This document shows, one piece after another, positions 39,757-49,185 of a stretch of DNA of 64,000 nt (positions are counted from its first letter, which is position 1; each line of letters opens with the position of its first letter). Position numbers and translations under genes: made by a program. The notes under the pieces are model-generated. The model was not told where the DNA came from, ran no database searches, and saw only the letters and a program-made list of their open reading frames with translations. Where the stretch lies: assembly GCA_947652115.1 (NCBI GenBank), contig OX393562.1, forward strand, positions 33,741,043-33,805,042, given 5' to 3'. The DNA comes from Blastomussa wellsi. Its lineage: Eukaryota > Cnidaria > Anthozoa > Scleractinia > Plerogyridae.

Positions 39757-41295
39757 GGTTTTGTCTAAAACTGATAGTGAAGACAACGAAGAAACGCCTC
39801 GTAAGGCCATGAAGGGGTTTGTGCAATGTGAAAACGCGACAAAATGGAATGAGGGCAGGCACAGCGATTCAGCTACAGCTTATTTCCTGTAGAAAAAAAG
39901 CGTTCGTTTGTTCGTTCATTTGTTTAGCTAGTACTTTAGTAACGTTTATACTTAATCGTTAACTGACCCTTGCCTGGCAATTCGTTTATAATTATGAGGA
40001 AACAAGCTCTAAATTCTAAATGAAATCACTTTAAATGATTTCGTACCGGACTTACAAGCGATAACATTCAATTTGTTGTGTTTAATTCCTCCGTAGTTTC
40101 GTTACCCAAAACGTTTTATTCTGTTGCGTTTCATCGTAGTTTCGTTACAGTACCATCACTCGACTCAACGCGACAAATAATACCAGGAATCGGAAAGTAC
40201 ATAATTATAGTGACTCTAAAGTCACTGCATGCAAGTCACGACTGCTTACCATTAGTCGATGTTCGTTTCACAATGTCATTTATTCATTCAATTTGCTAAC
40301 CATAAACTTTGGGGAGACTGAACACCACATTAGCGTACAAAGATTTCCAGGATTGTTTTGGAAGTCGTGGACTAATCACAGCTCACGTTGGATAGAAAAG
40401 TCCCAGAAATCCTGGCATCGTAAGCTGGTGTTAGTTGCTCTGGCACCGGGCAATTCTTTCAACGAAAGATCTTTTCCGACCTTTCCCATTACTTTCTTAA
40501 GAAGAAAATTAGAAGCGATTGCGAGAATTATTGGAACTGATGTGTAGTTTTATGGTCGTTAAGTAAGATACTATTTCAAAACTAGTACAGATATTTCGGT
40601 ATGTTTGAAAACAAACTGATTCCCGAAATTTTCAGTGATTTTTGTTTAAATACAAAGCGATGGGAAATTATCAGAGACATGGAATTTCTGTTCAGATCAA
40701 ATAGAACATTAAGTAATTTTAGCTCCGGCGAAAGATTAAAAATTCAAAAAAGAAAAGAAAAAATTAATTATAAGGGTAGCAGTAGAGTGTTATTCGCAAC
40801 TACCCTAGCGGTTAGCTTATTGCGAAGCAACCACGCTGACCGAAGAACATGCGCGGTATTTCGAGATGTCTTGTGGCGGGAAGCGTTTGATTAAGTGTTT
40901 CAATGAGACTCGAAGAGCTCGCCGCTTTCGTTAATCTTTTCCCTTTGTGTTATTTTATAAATATACATATTTGAAGACATAGTTCATTATAACGTTGTAA
41001 ATAATCTATTTAATGAAAATGAATATTTTGAATTCCGAGCCAGAATTGAATAAACCTGATGTGTTTGCACTTGGCAAAATAAAGTTTAGCACTGGTTTTA
41101 AACTGCCTTCATGTCTGTTACTCAAAGCAGCGTTGCATATAGTTTCAACAAGATGAAAGAGGAATTTTATTAGTTCCCTTCCACAGCTGACGTACTTATA
41201 TTACTTATCCTCTTCTTCCGTTATGGGCCATAAGGCAACAGCAATGTCCTTCCATTTAGTCTTATCTTCTCTCCCCAAGTAAGTTTTACCTCACT
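39757..41295. other. 3' flank of ephrin gene 2
   Basis: The first 135 bases are open in another frame that looks like an ephrin tail (see findings). Polyadenylation signal candidates (AATAAA) lie near 41049 and 41078. No further coding exon is supported. Confidence 0.45.
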
Positions 41296-41299
41296 TCAC

Positions 41300-41332
41300 A
41301 GCCTACCGGTTAGCTCAGTTGGTAGAACCTCA

Positions 41333-41373
<41 letters not shown>

Positions 41374-41560
41374 CGTGCTTTCTTTGCAATGACATCTGCA
41401 AATGGTTAAATGTTCTAGCGTTCTCGGATAAGGACGACAAAAACCGTAGGCCCCGTCTCCTGTATCACGTTGAGCAGGGGTCGTTAAAGAACCCACACAC
41501 TCATCATAAAGCGTAGGGCATGGAGTTCCCGGTGTTGTGGTGTAGCCATTCCGCACCTTC
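41300..41560 (+). repeat. SINE with tRNA-like head
   Basis: The head has ACCGGTTAGCTCAGTTGGTA, an A-box-like sequence. The body follows with GGGTCTTAAAATAACTGAGG, CATCTGCAAATGG, GTCGTTAAAGAACCCAC and GTTCCCGGTGTTGTGG. It is the same family as 15385-15625, in opposite orientation. A B box is not clear. Confidence 0.6.
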
Positions 41561-41574
41561 GAAAGTTTTATACA

Positions 41575-42895
41575 TGAGCCTCTGGCTAGAGAGAATTAGG
41601 CAACCAATCCCCGCTCTTCGAAGTAAAATATTTGCCTTTGCCTCTTGCCTTTTGAGCTCCGTCATGACTGTTCTTCTCCAAGAGGTGCTGTCCAACGCAA
41701 GGCAACCTTTGAGATACAGGCTTGATCCGTTTTCAGTACGTGGCCTAGCGTTCGACGTCGTCTTCGTTTAATTTCCAAGACGATGCTCTGGCAGCCAGTT
41801 TTCCTGTAGAGGTCCTTATTGGAGATCTTATTTGGCCAGAAGATGCGGCAGATTTTTCGGAGACACCCATTGTGGAAGGACCCGAGTTTGTTCATGTCAT
41901 TTAACGACACGCCAGTATTCAGACCCGTACAGCAAGGGAGATTCTCATTGCCGTTATATAGTCGAATTTTGGTTTGACCTCCAGATGGGCTGAAGTCGGG
42001 CGAATGCAGCTCAAGCTTTCCCAAGTCTAGCCTTGATATCTTTCTGCGTCCCACTGTCCTTGCTGATAAGACTGCCTAAATACGTCAAGTTGCCAATAGA
42101 CTCACCAGCAACTGTGATTGGAATAGATTTCACTGAGAACCAGACTTGACTGTGAACCATTCAGAGAGAGTGTTGTTATCCAGCATGACGCTGCATTCGA
42201 AGTTGTCATAGAATTGCTCAATCAGGTTGACAATCTTGGTTGGGATTGCATTTGAATGCTGTATCTTTCACAGAGTTGCCCGGTGCACGCTATTAAATAC
42301 CTTCCTTAAGTCAATGAAGCTAATAAACAAAGGTGTGTTCCACTCCAGACACTGTTCGATGATGTGCCGTAGTGTAAAGATCTTGTCAATACATCCTCTT
42401 TGTTTCCTAAATCCGGCTTGCTCCTGCCTCAGCTTGCTGTAAACCCTGCAGAACACTTTGCTAGGGACAGGTAGAAGAGTTACCCCTCTCCAGTTATTGC
42501 CATTTTGGAGATCCCCTTTCTTCGGTAGTTTAGCTATATATAAGGCCTTTCATCCAGTCGGCGGGAATTGTATCCTCAGCCTAGATGGTAGAGACTGGTC
42601 ATTTAGAACTTTTGTAGACGTATCAAGGTCAGCTTTTAGCATCACACCAGAAGCTTACTATCAAGGACATAATCACCTGGTGTAGGATTGGCCGGCTCGT
42701 CTGGCTCTAGGTGGTTAAGCACCTCGTGGAAGTGCTCAACCCATCTGGATGCTTCGCTCTGTTGTTAAAATATTGCCATCCTTACCAGGGCCAGGATGGT
42801 TTCTGTTGTTACCACAAATGCGCTTGGTGATCTTACATTACAGACAGCACTCAACTTGCCCCTCAAGCTCAGCTTCAGCAGCCAGCTCCTCGAGT
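41575..42895 (-). pseudogene. LINE reverse transcriptase relic
   Basis: On the minus strand, fragments of one LINE appear in order over several frames: KRICGNNRNHPGPGKDGN, the RT block QEQAGFRKQRGCIDKIFTLR with FISFIDLRKVFNSVHR (motif A with changed residues), then the C-terminal part with FHNGCLRKICRIFWPN and LGHVL. Stops and shifts interrupt the frame many times and motif C is not intact, so this is an old dead copy. It is a different clade from the LINE at 9 kb. The SINE at 41300-41560 lies at its 3' side. Confidence 0.75.
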
Positions 42896-42896
42896 G

Positions 42897-42998
42897 GGGT
42901 GCGGCGGGTGGCGGGTGGCGGGTGGCGGGTGGCGGGTGGCGGGTGGCGGGTGACGGGTGACGGGTGGCGGGTGAAGGGTGGCGGGTGACGGGTGACCA
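42897..42998. repeat. 7-bp minisatellite (GGGTGGC)
   Basis: About 13 tandem copies of GGGTGGC with GGGTGAC variants. The reverse-complement unit recurs at 48381-48454. Confidence 0.9.
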
Positions 42999-43443
42999 TT
43001 GAAAATCCTTTTAATATCAAGTTACAGCGAAAGCATAACATATTAAGGTTCGTTTTTACACGACTTTCACCAGGAGCCCATTAAATGCTTTCACGAATTC
43101 TGAATTAAACTTCGAACTTGAGCGGAATTCGTCTCTTCTGAGAGGGGGTGGGTAAGGGTATTTTCGTTAAGCCGTTATCCGGTTTCTTTGTGCTCTGTGA
43201 ATCGTGATTTGATTAAAAACTGTTCCGTGATTCGTGATTAAAGTGTATTCCGTGAGGCGTGAAATGCAAAAGTCCTTGGCTGTGAATCGTGAATAGATAA
43301 GAAATAAATCGTGAGTGTCTAAAGTTGAATTCGTAGCTGAATTTCACTGCATTGTGATCAGATTTTTTGCCATAACCGTTGTGAATTTTTCGTGATTCGC
43401 GAAATCGAAAATTTACTATCGTGACTTAGTGACAAGAGAATAG

Positions 43444-43478
<35 letters not shown>

Positions 43479-43491
43479 TGGGTGGGAAGTA
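42999..43491. other. Region with CGTGATTCGTGA-like motifs
   Basis: No gene is seen. From about 43190 to 43420, CGTGATT, CGTGAAT and similar words recur in a degenerate, irregular way, suggesting a decayed tandem repeat. Confidence 0.4.
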
Positions 43492-43688
43492 TAACAATAT
43501 AATTTGGTTTTATCAACTGGGTTGATAATGTCAATTGGCCACCGTAAAGAGATTCAATTGCTGACGTTTCGAGCGTTAGCCCTTCGTCGGAGCGAATCAA
43601 GGAATTGTGGGTCGTGTGTTTTTTATATACAGAAAGATGGAGCTTCGCTATTGGCTGGTGCCTGGTAACGTGAAAACTTCGGAATAAA

Positions 43689-44186
43689 TTAGTTGAATGA
43701 AAAGCTTTCGTTGATACCGTGAGGATTAAGAGTGCCGATTTGAAAAATAAATTTTTGTTCTAGAGTTTTACGGCTTTCCGTGTTTCCTTGGTGAAGGGAA
43801 AGGCCGCAGACTGCCATATGTTGCTTAGAATGATTTGGGAGATTGAAGTGTCTCGCGACCGGTTTCGATGCATTTTTGTCGTCTTTCTCTACGTCACGAA
43901 GGTGTTCTCGGAATCGGTCGCCAAGTCGTCTCCCTGTTTCGCCGATGTATAACTTTTTGCAAAGAGTGCAAGTTATGCAGTAGATGGCATTGGCTGAGGT
44001 ACAGGTGAAATGATCAGTGATTTTGATAGATCGCTTGGGTCCCGATATTTTGTCAACGTTGTGAATAAAAGGGCATGTTTTGCATCGTGCGCGAGCGCAT
44101 TTAAAAGTTCCGGGTTGATCACTAGTTTGGAATGCACTTCTAACTAAAAAGTTACATATGTTTTTGTCGCGTTTGAATGAAATTAA
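43689..44186 (-). pseudogene. Penelope GIY-YIG endonuclease domain
   Basis: C-terminal part of the Penelope protein. A Cys-rich CARARCKTCPF segment comes first, then IYCITCTLCKKLYIGETGRR and FREHL, the GIY-YIG nuclease core with the Tyr, Gly and Arg positions in place. The frame is open to the stop at 43689. It is cut off from the reverse transcriptase by the transposon at 44187-45260. In Penelope-like elements this domain nicks the target DNA. Confidence 0.88.
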
Positions 44187-45260
44187 GGGACTGTGCAATA
44201 ATTACCTGGAGGGGGGGGCCGTAAAACGAGAGGGGGGGGCACAATGTAAACTAACAGCCTTAGGGAGGGGGGGTAACATGTAATTTTCTAAATAAGTGGG
44301 GGGGGGGGCAACTAAAAAACTGACTTTATGACTCAAAAACCAAAGATATTATTTTACTGAAAATTATACTCACTTTTTTCTGGACTGATTTATATAAATT
44401 TCATATGGCATGACCTAACATTTAAAGTAACACAGCCATGAGCAGTTCACCAATCTGGGACTGATTTTCAATGATACAAATAAAACATGAATAAAATAAA
44501 ATAGAACAGAACTAGTTATTACATGCAATAACAAAACCATCAGCAGTTCATGTAAATGTCTGGTGACTTGATGTTTTACCCTATTTATGAGTAACACAAC
44601 AGGGGTAAATCTAGAATTTATAGAAGTAGAGGATGTCCCCAACAGGAAACCAAGAACAAAATTAATTCTGATTGACAATAAATGTACGGAATTTTAGGCC
44701 CAAGGTAAGTATCACATCAACCTCATTACACCCCTCTAGATTTACCAATGGATATAATTAAAAAACTGGAAATGCAGGTAACAAGTGAAATTCACTTGAG
44801 AATATTATCAAAATGATACATGTTTTTGTTAGTGTTTAAGAGCTTGATGATAAAAAGTCTTCAACAAACTCTTCAGCTTCTCCCACAAAGCACTTAGAGT
44901 TTAACAGGTCTCCTAAACAAGCTTTATCAGTGCGAGACGTAAATAAAGCAATAATATCTGGATCGACATTATCAATCTGTGGCACTCCATATTTTTCTGG
45001 CTCATATTCTCCATCAACTGCTGTTCCTCCCAGTGAACGAAAAATAACAGAAGCTCTACCCTAGGTACGAGGGAATCAATGGGAGAAGTTGTTTTTCCAA
45101 GGGAGAGGGGGAGGGGGGGGGTCAAACTTAATGTTATTATTGTGTGAGGGGGGGTTGAAGTTAATTTTTGCTTAACGAGAGGGGGGTATGACTTAATTTT
45201 TGGCCATTTGGAACCCATTTTACGCCCCCCCCCCCCTCCAGGTAATTATTGCACAGTCCC
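44187..45260. mobile_element. Second poly-G DNA transposon, nested in Penelope
   Basis: The ends GGGACTGTGCAATAATTACC and its reverse complement, each followed inward by TGGAGGGGGGGG-type runs, are flanked by TAA on both sides (44184-44186 and 45261-45263). Like 24334-26592 it has GGGAC ends, an AT-rich block, CTGG and a long G run, so the two appear to belong to one family. It sits exactly in the Penelope reading frame. It carries one open coding-like segment on the minus strand. Confidence 0.85.
44836..45060 (-). CDS. Open segment inside the second poly-G transposon
   Basis: Seventy-four codons are open to TAA at 44836-44838, with CTAG|GGT at the upstream edge as a possible acceptor. The peptide is acidic (VDGEYEPEKYGVPQIDNVDP, later FVGEAEEFVEDFLSSSS). 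I do not recognise it, and it does not resemble the SAM protein of the first element. Codon-like order and a clean end make a last-exon remnant plausible. No upstream exon was found. Confidence 0.35.
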   Translation of the reverse strand, partial: GRASVIFRSLGGTAVDGEYEPEKYGVPQIDNVDPDIIALFTSRTDKACLGDLLNSKCFVGEAEEFVEDFLSSSS

Positions 45261-46231
45261 TAATGGCGGTTGCGAAAAGATTCTACCAGTGTCGGGATCA
45301 TTTTGAAGTAATTTAAAGTTTTTGAGGATGATGGATTTAACTGCGTGGTTGTGAGGGTGAAATGTGAGGGTGAATGGGATTCTATGGTTGTTTTCTCTCT
45401 GTAACGTTCGTAGTGCTAACTGTCGATCAATTTGTTGGGCGCGATGATGGCCCGCTTGAACAACAGAAGCAGGATAGCCGCGTTTGTCGAAGAAATTGCA
45501 CATTTCCTCTGATTTTTCCTCGTCACTACAAAGACGGCGAAGTCTAAGAAACTGAGAATAAGAAATGGAATTCTTGACATGTGATGGATGTGAAGATGAA
45601 TACAACAAATAACTTTGAGAATCTATGGGTTTGTAGTGCACACTGGTGCATAAACCGTTGCCTTCGATAAAAACTTTGATATCCAGGAATGCTAAGGAAG
45701 TATCGGAAATTTCCCAGGTATATTTAAGGGCAGAATGAAACGAATTAACAGCGGTTATAAATTGATCGAGATCCTCTCTGGTAGAAGAGGTAGCGCCGAT
45801 ACAGTCGTCAATGTAGCGACGATAGAGTTCAGGTTTTGGGCCGTTGTATTGATTGAAAAATTGGTGTTCAATGTAGCCTACGAAAAGATTGGCGTAGCTG
45901 GGTCCCATTTTGGTACCCATGGCCACGCCATTGATTTGTTTGTAATAATTGTTCGCGAATGAAAAACAGTTGAGTGTTAACACTAACTCAGCCAGGCGGA
46001 GTAGTGTTTCCAAGCTTGGTTCCTTAACAGTGCGTAAATAAAACAAATGTTTGAGGGCTAGAAGACCTTCGCCATTTGGGATGACGGTGTAAAGAGATTT
46101 AATATCCATAGTGAAAATAAGTTTGTCTTCGCCCAGGAAATTGAAATCGCGAAAAATTTGAAGTGCGTGTTGACTGTCTTTAACGTATGACGGTAAAGAT
46201 CTGACGATAGGTGCCATAATTTTGTCTAATC
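45261..46231 (-). pseudogene. Penelope reverse transcriptase core
   Basis: Open frame with the palm motifs in order: FTMDIKSLYTVIPNGEG (motif A), NGVAMGTKMGPSYANLF (motif B), YRRYIDDCIG (motif C, YIDD catalytic pair), then FLDIKVFIEG. The core is uninterrupted and the catalytic Asp residues are present. It is separated from its N-terminal part by a reversed Penelope tail and from its endonuclease by the poly-G transposon, so it cannot give a complete product. Confidence 0.9.
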
Positions 46232-46602
46232 GAAACCGGTTGCGAGACACTTCAATCTCCCAAATCATTCTAAGCAACATATGGCAGTCTGCGGCCTTTC
46301 CCTTCACCAAGGAAACACGGAAAGCCGTAAAACTCTAGAACAAAAATTTATTTTTCAAATCGGCACTCTTAATCCTCACGGTATCAACGAACGCTTTTCT
46401 TTCAACTAATTTATTCCGAAGTTTTCACGTTACCAGGCACCAGCCAATAGCGAAGCTCCATCTTTCTGTATATAAAAAGATACGACGCACAATTCCTTGA
46501 TTCGCTCCGACGAAGGGCTAACGCTCGAAACGTCAGCTATTGAATCTTTTTACGGTGGCCAATTGACATTATCAACCCAGTTGATAAAACCAAATTATAT
46601 AG
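46232..46602 (+). mobile_element. Reversed Penelope 3' tail inserted in the RT frame
   Basis: On the plus strand this repeats, almost letter for letter, the reverse complement of 43492-43870: the end of the GIY-YIG frame (QHMAVCGLSLHQGNTESRK), its stop and the 3' UTR. The host Penelope frame stops before it at ELISSY and resumes after it at LDKIMAPIV, so it is a 5'-truncated younger copy of the same family. Confidence 0.85.
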
Positions 46603-47584
46603 CTGGAAATGAGTTCGGTAGGGCAACTACAGGCAGAGACGATAGGTCGACCTGGGTTGTTAGCTTTGTGAATTTTAGGTAAAAAGTAAATACACGAGGT
46701 TCTGGGAGTGGTAATGGTGAGATTGGTAGTAGTAGCCGGCAATTCTTGTTTGACTATAAGGTCGTTAATAGTGCTCTTGACAATTTGTTGGTTTGTGGAG
46801 GTGAGATCTTTATCGACTTTAGCATAAAAAGAGGTGTCAGAAAGTTGCCGCAAAGCTTCTTTTTGGTAGAGGTCGGCCCGCCAAACAACTAAAGCGCCGC
46901 CTTTGTCGGCCGCTTTGATAATTATGTCTTTGCGCTTACTAAGGTTTTTTAGTGCCGTCCTCTCTTCCGAAGAAAGGATGGAAAATTTGGTGTTACGATT
47001 GAAATTAAGTTTATTGATGTCGTGACAGCATTTTTTAATGAAAAAATCTAAAGAGGAAAACTGGCCCTCTGGTGGAGTCCACTCAGATTTTCGAGTCTGA
47101 AGCGTCTCGAAAGTATCTTTGTCCGAGGTGTTAGAATCATCCTCTTTGTCATGGAAAAACGCCTTGAGTTGAACGCGGCGAAGGAATTTTTCAACATCTT
47201 GCTTAACTGAGAATTCGTCCGGTTTTTTGGATATAGGATTCAAGCCCTTACTGAGGACGGATTTCTCTGAGTCGGAGAGCGAAGATTTTCTGGAATAGTA
47301 ACCACGGTGTTAAGGTTTTCAAATGATGAGTCACAAGTAATTTGAGGACCTATTAATTGTTGAAGTTTTTGGGCCTTAATTTGGTGTAAATGGTTAAAAA
47401 GTTTAGAGTTTAACTCCTGAATTTTGGCGCGAATAGATTGTACTAAAATAGCTGGGCAGGTTTTGGACAGTTCAGAGCGATAATGTAGAATTTGTTTGTC
47501 GAGGTCATCACGTTTTTGCTGTTCCTCTGTTTCACGAAAACGAGACTTAATTTTTATAGCGTGCAATAAATTCTCCAATCGCAT
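46603..47584 (-). pseudogene. Penelope N-terminal region
   Basis: N-terminal part of the Penelope protein with a coiled-coil-like start (EEQQKRDDLDKQILHYRSEL) and the block IIKAADKGGALVVW that precedes the palm in this family, then FLPKIHKANNPGRPIVS. A one-base loss near 47275 splits it into two frames. It ends at ELISSY against the inserted reversed tail. Confidence 0.82.
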
Positions 47585-47934
47585 AATGTTTGTTCAGGAT
47601 TGGAATGATACATCAGGTTCATCAAAAAAACTCCCTTACCGAAAAATATCGAGGAATCAAAAATTATCTCAATGTCAAGTTATAGTGCATAACAAAAACT
47701 GTGCATCAAAACTAGTCAAATATCAAGATGCAGAAGTTTCCAACCAAACAACAACTGACAAATCAAAGGTGGCCCAAGCTCAATTTATGAGTATCTGTAC
47801 CATGTTGGCGTCATGCAACAGCAAAATGTAATGATTTGTATTGAGAAAACAGCAGTATTCAAAAATAATATTTAATAAAAATATTTAAAACAAAATAGCT
47901 TACCTAGCTTCTGTAGTGTCTTTCTTTGGGCCTG

Positions 47935-48325
47935 ATAACATGAGTCGGGCTGGCCCGGTTAGCCAAGCTGCTTACATGATCCCGGTTAGCCGGGCTGGCC
48001 CGGTTTGCCGTGTTTGCTTTCAGCCCGGTTTTAGCACGAATGATTCTAGTATGAATATTTCTTTATCACCTTTTTCGGCAATTTGGTAGTTAATGTTTTA
48101 CACGTATGCAGCTGGATGGGTTACTTTACTTCTAAATCCTATTTAGAAGGAAGAACATTGATTTTTGGGGTCGGATATCGTGCTCGGAAGAGAAATTTTA
48201 TACTGGCACGTTTCGTCGGGCTGGCCCGGTGAACGCGATTACATGGAAAATTTTCAGCCCGGTTAGCCGGGATCCCGACATCGCGATACCGGGATCTCGG
48301 CTAACCGAGCTGAAAATTTTAATCT
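47935..48325. repeat. Repeat rich in GGCTGGCCCGGTTAGC
   Basis: The words GGGCTGGCCCGG, CCGGTTAGCC and GGCTAACCGAG occur in both orientations, with TCGGGCTGGCCCGG at both about 47945 and 48220. It looks like a degraded inverted-repeat element just upstream of the Bcl-2/Roc-COR gene. The limits are approximate. Confidence 0.45.
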
Positions 48326-48380
48326 AAAAGGCAAGGTGTACTTATTTTTCGCATGGAATGAAAGTCGAGAGTTACCTGAC

Positions 48381-48454
48381 ACCGGTCACCCGCCACCCGT
48401 CACGCGCCACCCGTCACCCGCCACCCGCCACCCGCCACCCGTCACCCGCCGTCA
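48381..48454. repeat. 7-bp minisatellite (CACCCGC)
   Basis: About 10 copies of CCACCCG and variants, the reverse complement of the unit at 42897-42998. It ends about 150 bases before the putative promoter of the Bcl-2/Roc-COR gene. Confidence 0.9.
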
Positions 48455-48601
48455 CTCATTAATTTTGTTTTTCAAAAGTTTATTGCTGATCCTGATCTAA
48501 TCCAAGATCCAGCTACATTCTGCTTCTGTGGTCCCTGCAGCGTCCCTGCATCGTTTTCTGGTACCCAGTCTCATGGCAAGGGAATACTCCCAGAACGAGG
48601 C

Positions 48602-48618
48602 TATAAAAATGGCGGATG
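48602..48618 (+). promoter_or_regulatory. Candidate core promoter of the Bcl-2/Roc-COR gene
   Basis: TATAAAA at 48602-48608 is followed at once by ATGGCGGAT, a YY1-like word common at animal start sites. The ATG in it opens only a 14-codon frame. With a TATA box here, transcription would start near 48630, which makes the ATG at 48676 the first good start for the main frame. Confidence 0.4.
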
Positions 48619-48675
48619 TCATATGTTGGATGGTTCGCATGTTTACGTTCTGATGTTTTCTTCTATCCCAACAAA

Positions 48676-49185
48676 ATGTCGGGAACTGAGTTCTATCCAA
48701 TTTTATTGGATATTGTAAGAAGCTACACTCGTCATAAGATTCTACAGCGTCGTTTTTCCTCCATACTTCAGACAGATCGAGGAGAAGCCAGGGTCCCTTC
48801 GCAATTTGCAGTGTTGATTATCAAATTTCTTGGAGAGGAAACAGAAGCAGAAAATCAACAAATCAAAGAAGCTTTCAGTACGGCTGCAGCTGATCGCATC
48901 ATTGCAGAGCATGCTGAATTATTTTCCGACTCAATTTACGTGCAGAATTTCCATGTCTCGCCTCAAAGGTTGCCCTCAGTGGTGAACGAGATGGGAGATG
49001 TTATTTTCAAGGAGAAACAGCACATTGGCACCGTGGGCGCTTTCTTGGCGTTTGGGGCCACGTTTGCCGCGTACTGTGAGCAAAAGGACGGTCTGGGGGC
49101 GGTAGCAGTGGAGACAGTTGTGAAATCTGCCGCAAAATATTTAGATCATCATCTTCGATTCTGGCTGAGAAGTAACGGAGGATTG
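48676..49185 (+). CDS. Exon 1: Bcl-2-like domain
   Basis: 170 residues. The region around residues 109-128 ([20 protein letters not shown]) aligns by pattern with BH1; HIGT stands where NWGR is usual, so the Arg that holds the BH3 Asp is missing. FWLRSNGGL at 162-170 fits BH2, with L for the usual W. Between them is a helix of the expected length ([17 protein letters not shown]). No clear BH3 motif. The exon ends in phase 0 directly after the GGL. Confidence 0.85.

Larger units (their letters stand above)
43492..47584 (-). mobile_element. Penelope-like element, interrupted twice
   Basis: A Penelope-like retroelement with a reverse transcriptase and a C-terminal GIY-YIG endonuclease, read right to left. 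Coding parts: 47584-46603 (N-terminal part, one frameshift near 47275), 46231-45261 (reverse transcriptase core) and 44186-43689 (Cys motif and GIY-YIG). Two insertions break it: a reversed Penelope tail (46232-46602) and a poly-G DNA transposon (44187-45260). The 3' end is near 43492 (ATAATTTGGTTTTATCAACT on the plus strand), and the tail contains a GACGTTTCGAGCG motif. Removing both inserts would restore a nearly continuous frame, so it was fairly intact when hit. Confidence 0.88.

Noticed and set aside
47496..47831. 111-residue open frame on the plus strand
   Set aside because: It overlaps the N-terminal coding part of the Penelope element on the other strand and has no features of its own.
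48609..48653. ATGGCGGAT as the start codon of the fusion gene
   Set aside because: It has a good context but reads into TGA after 14 codons and is in a different frame from the Bcl-2 domain.
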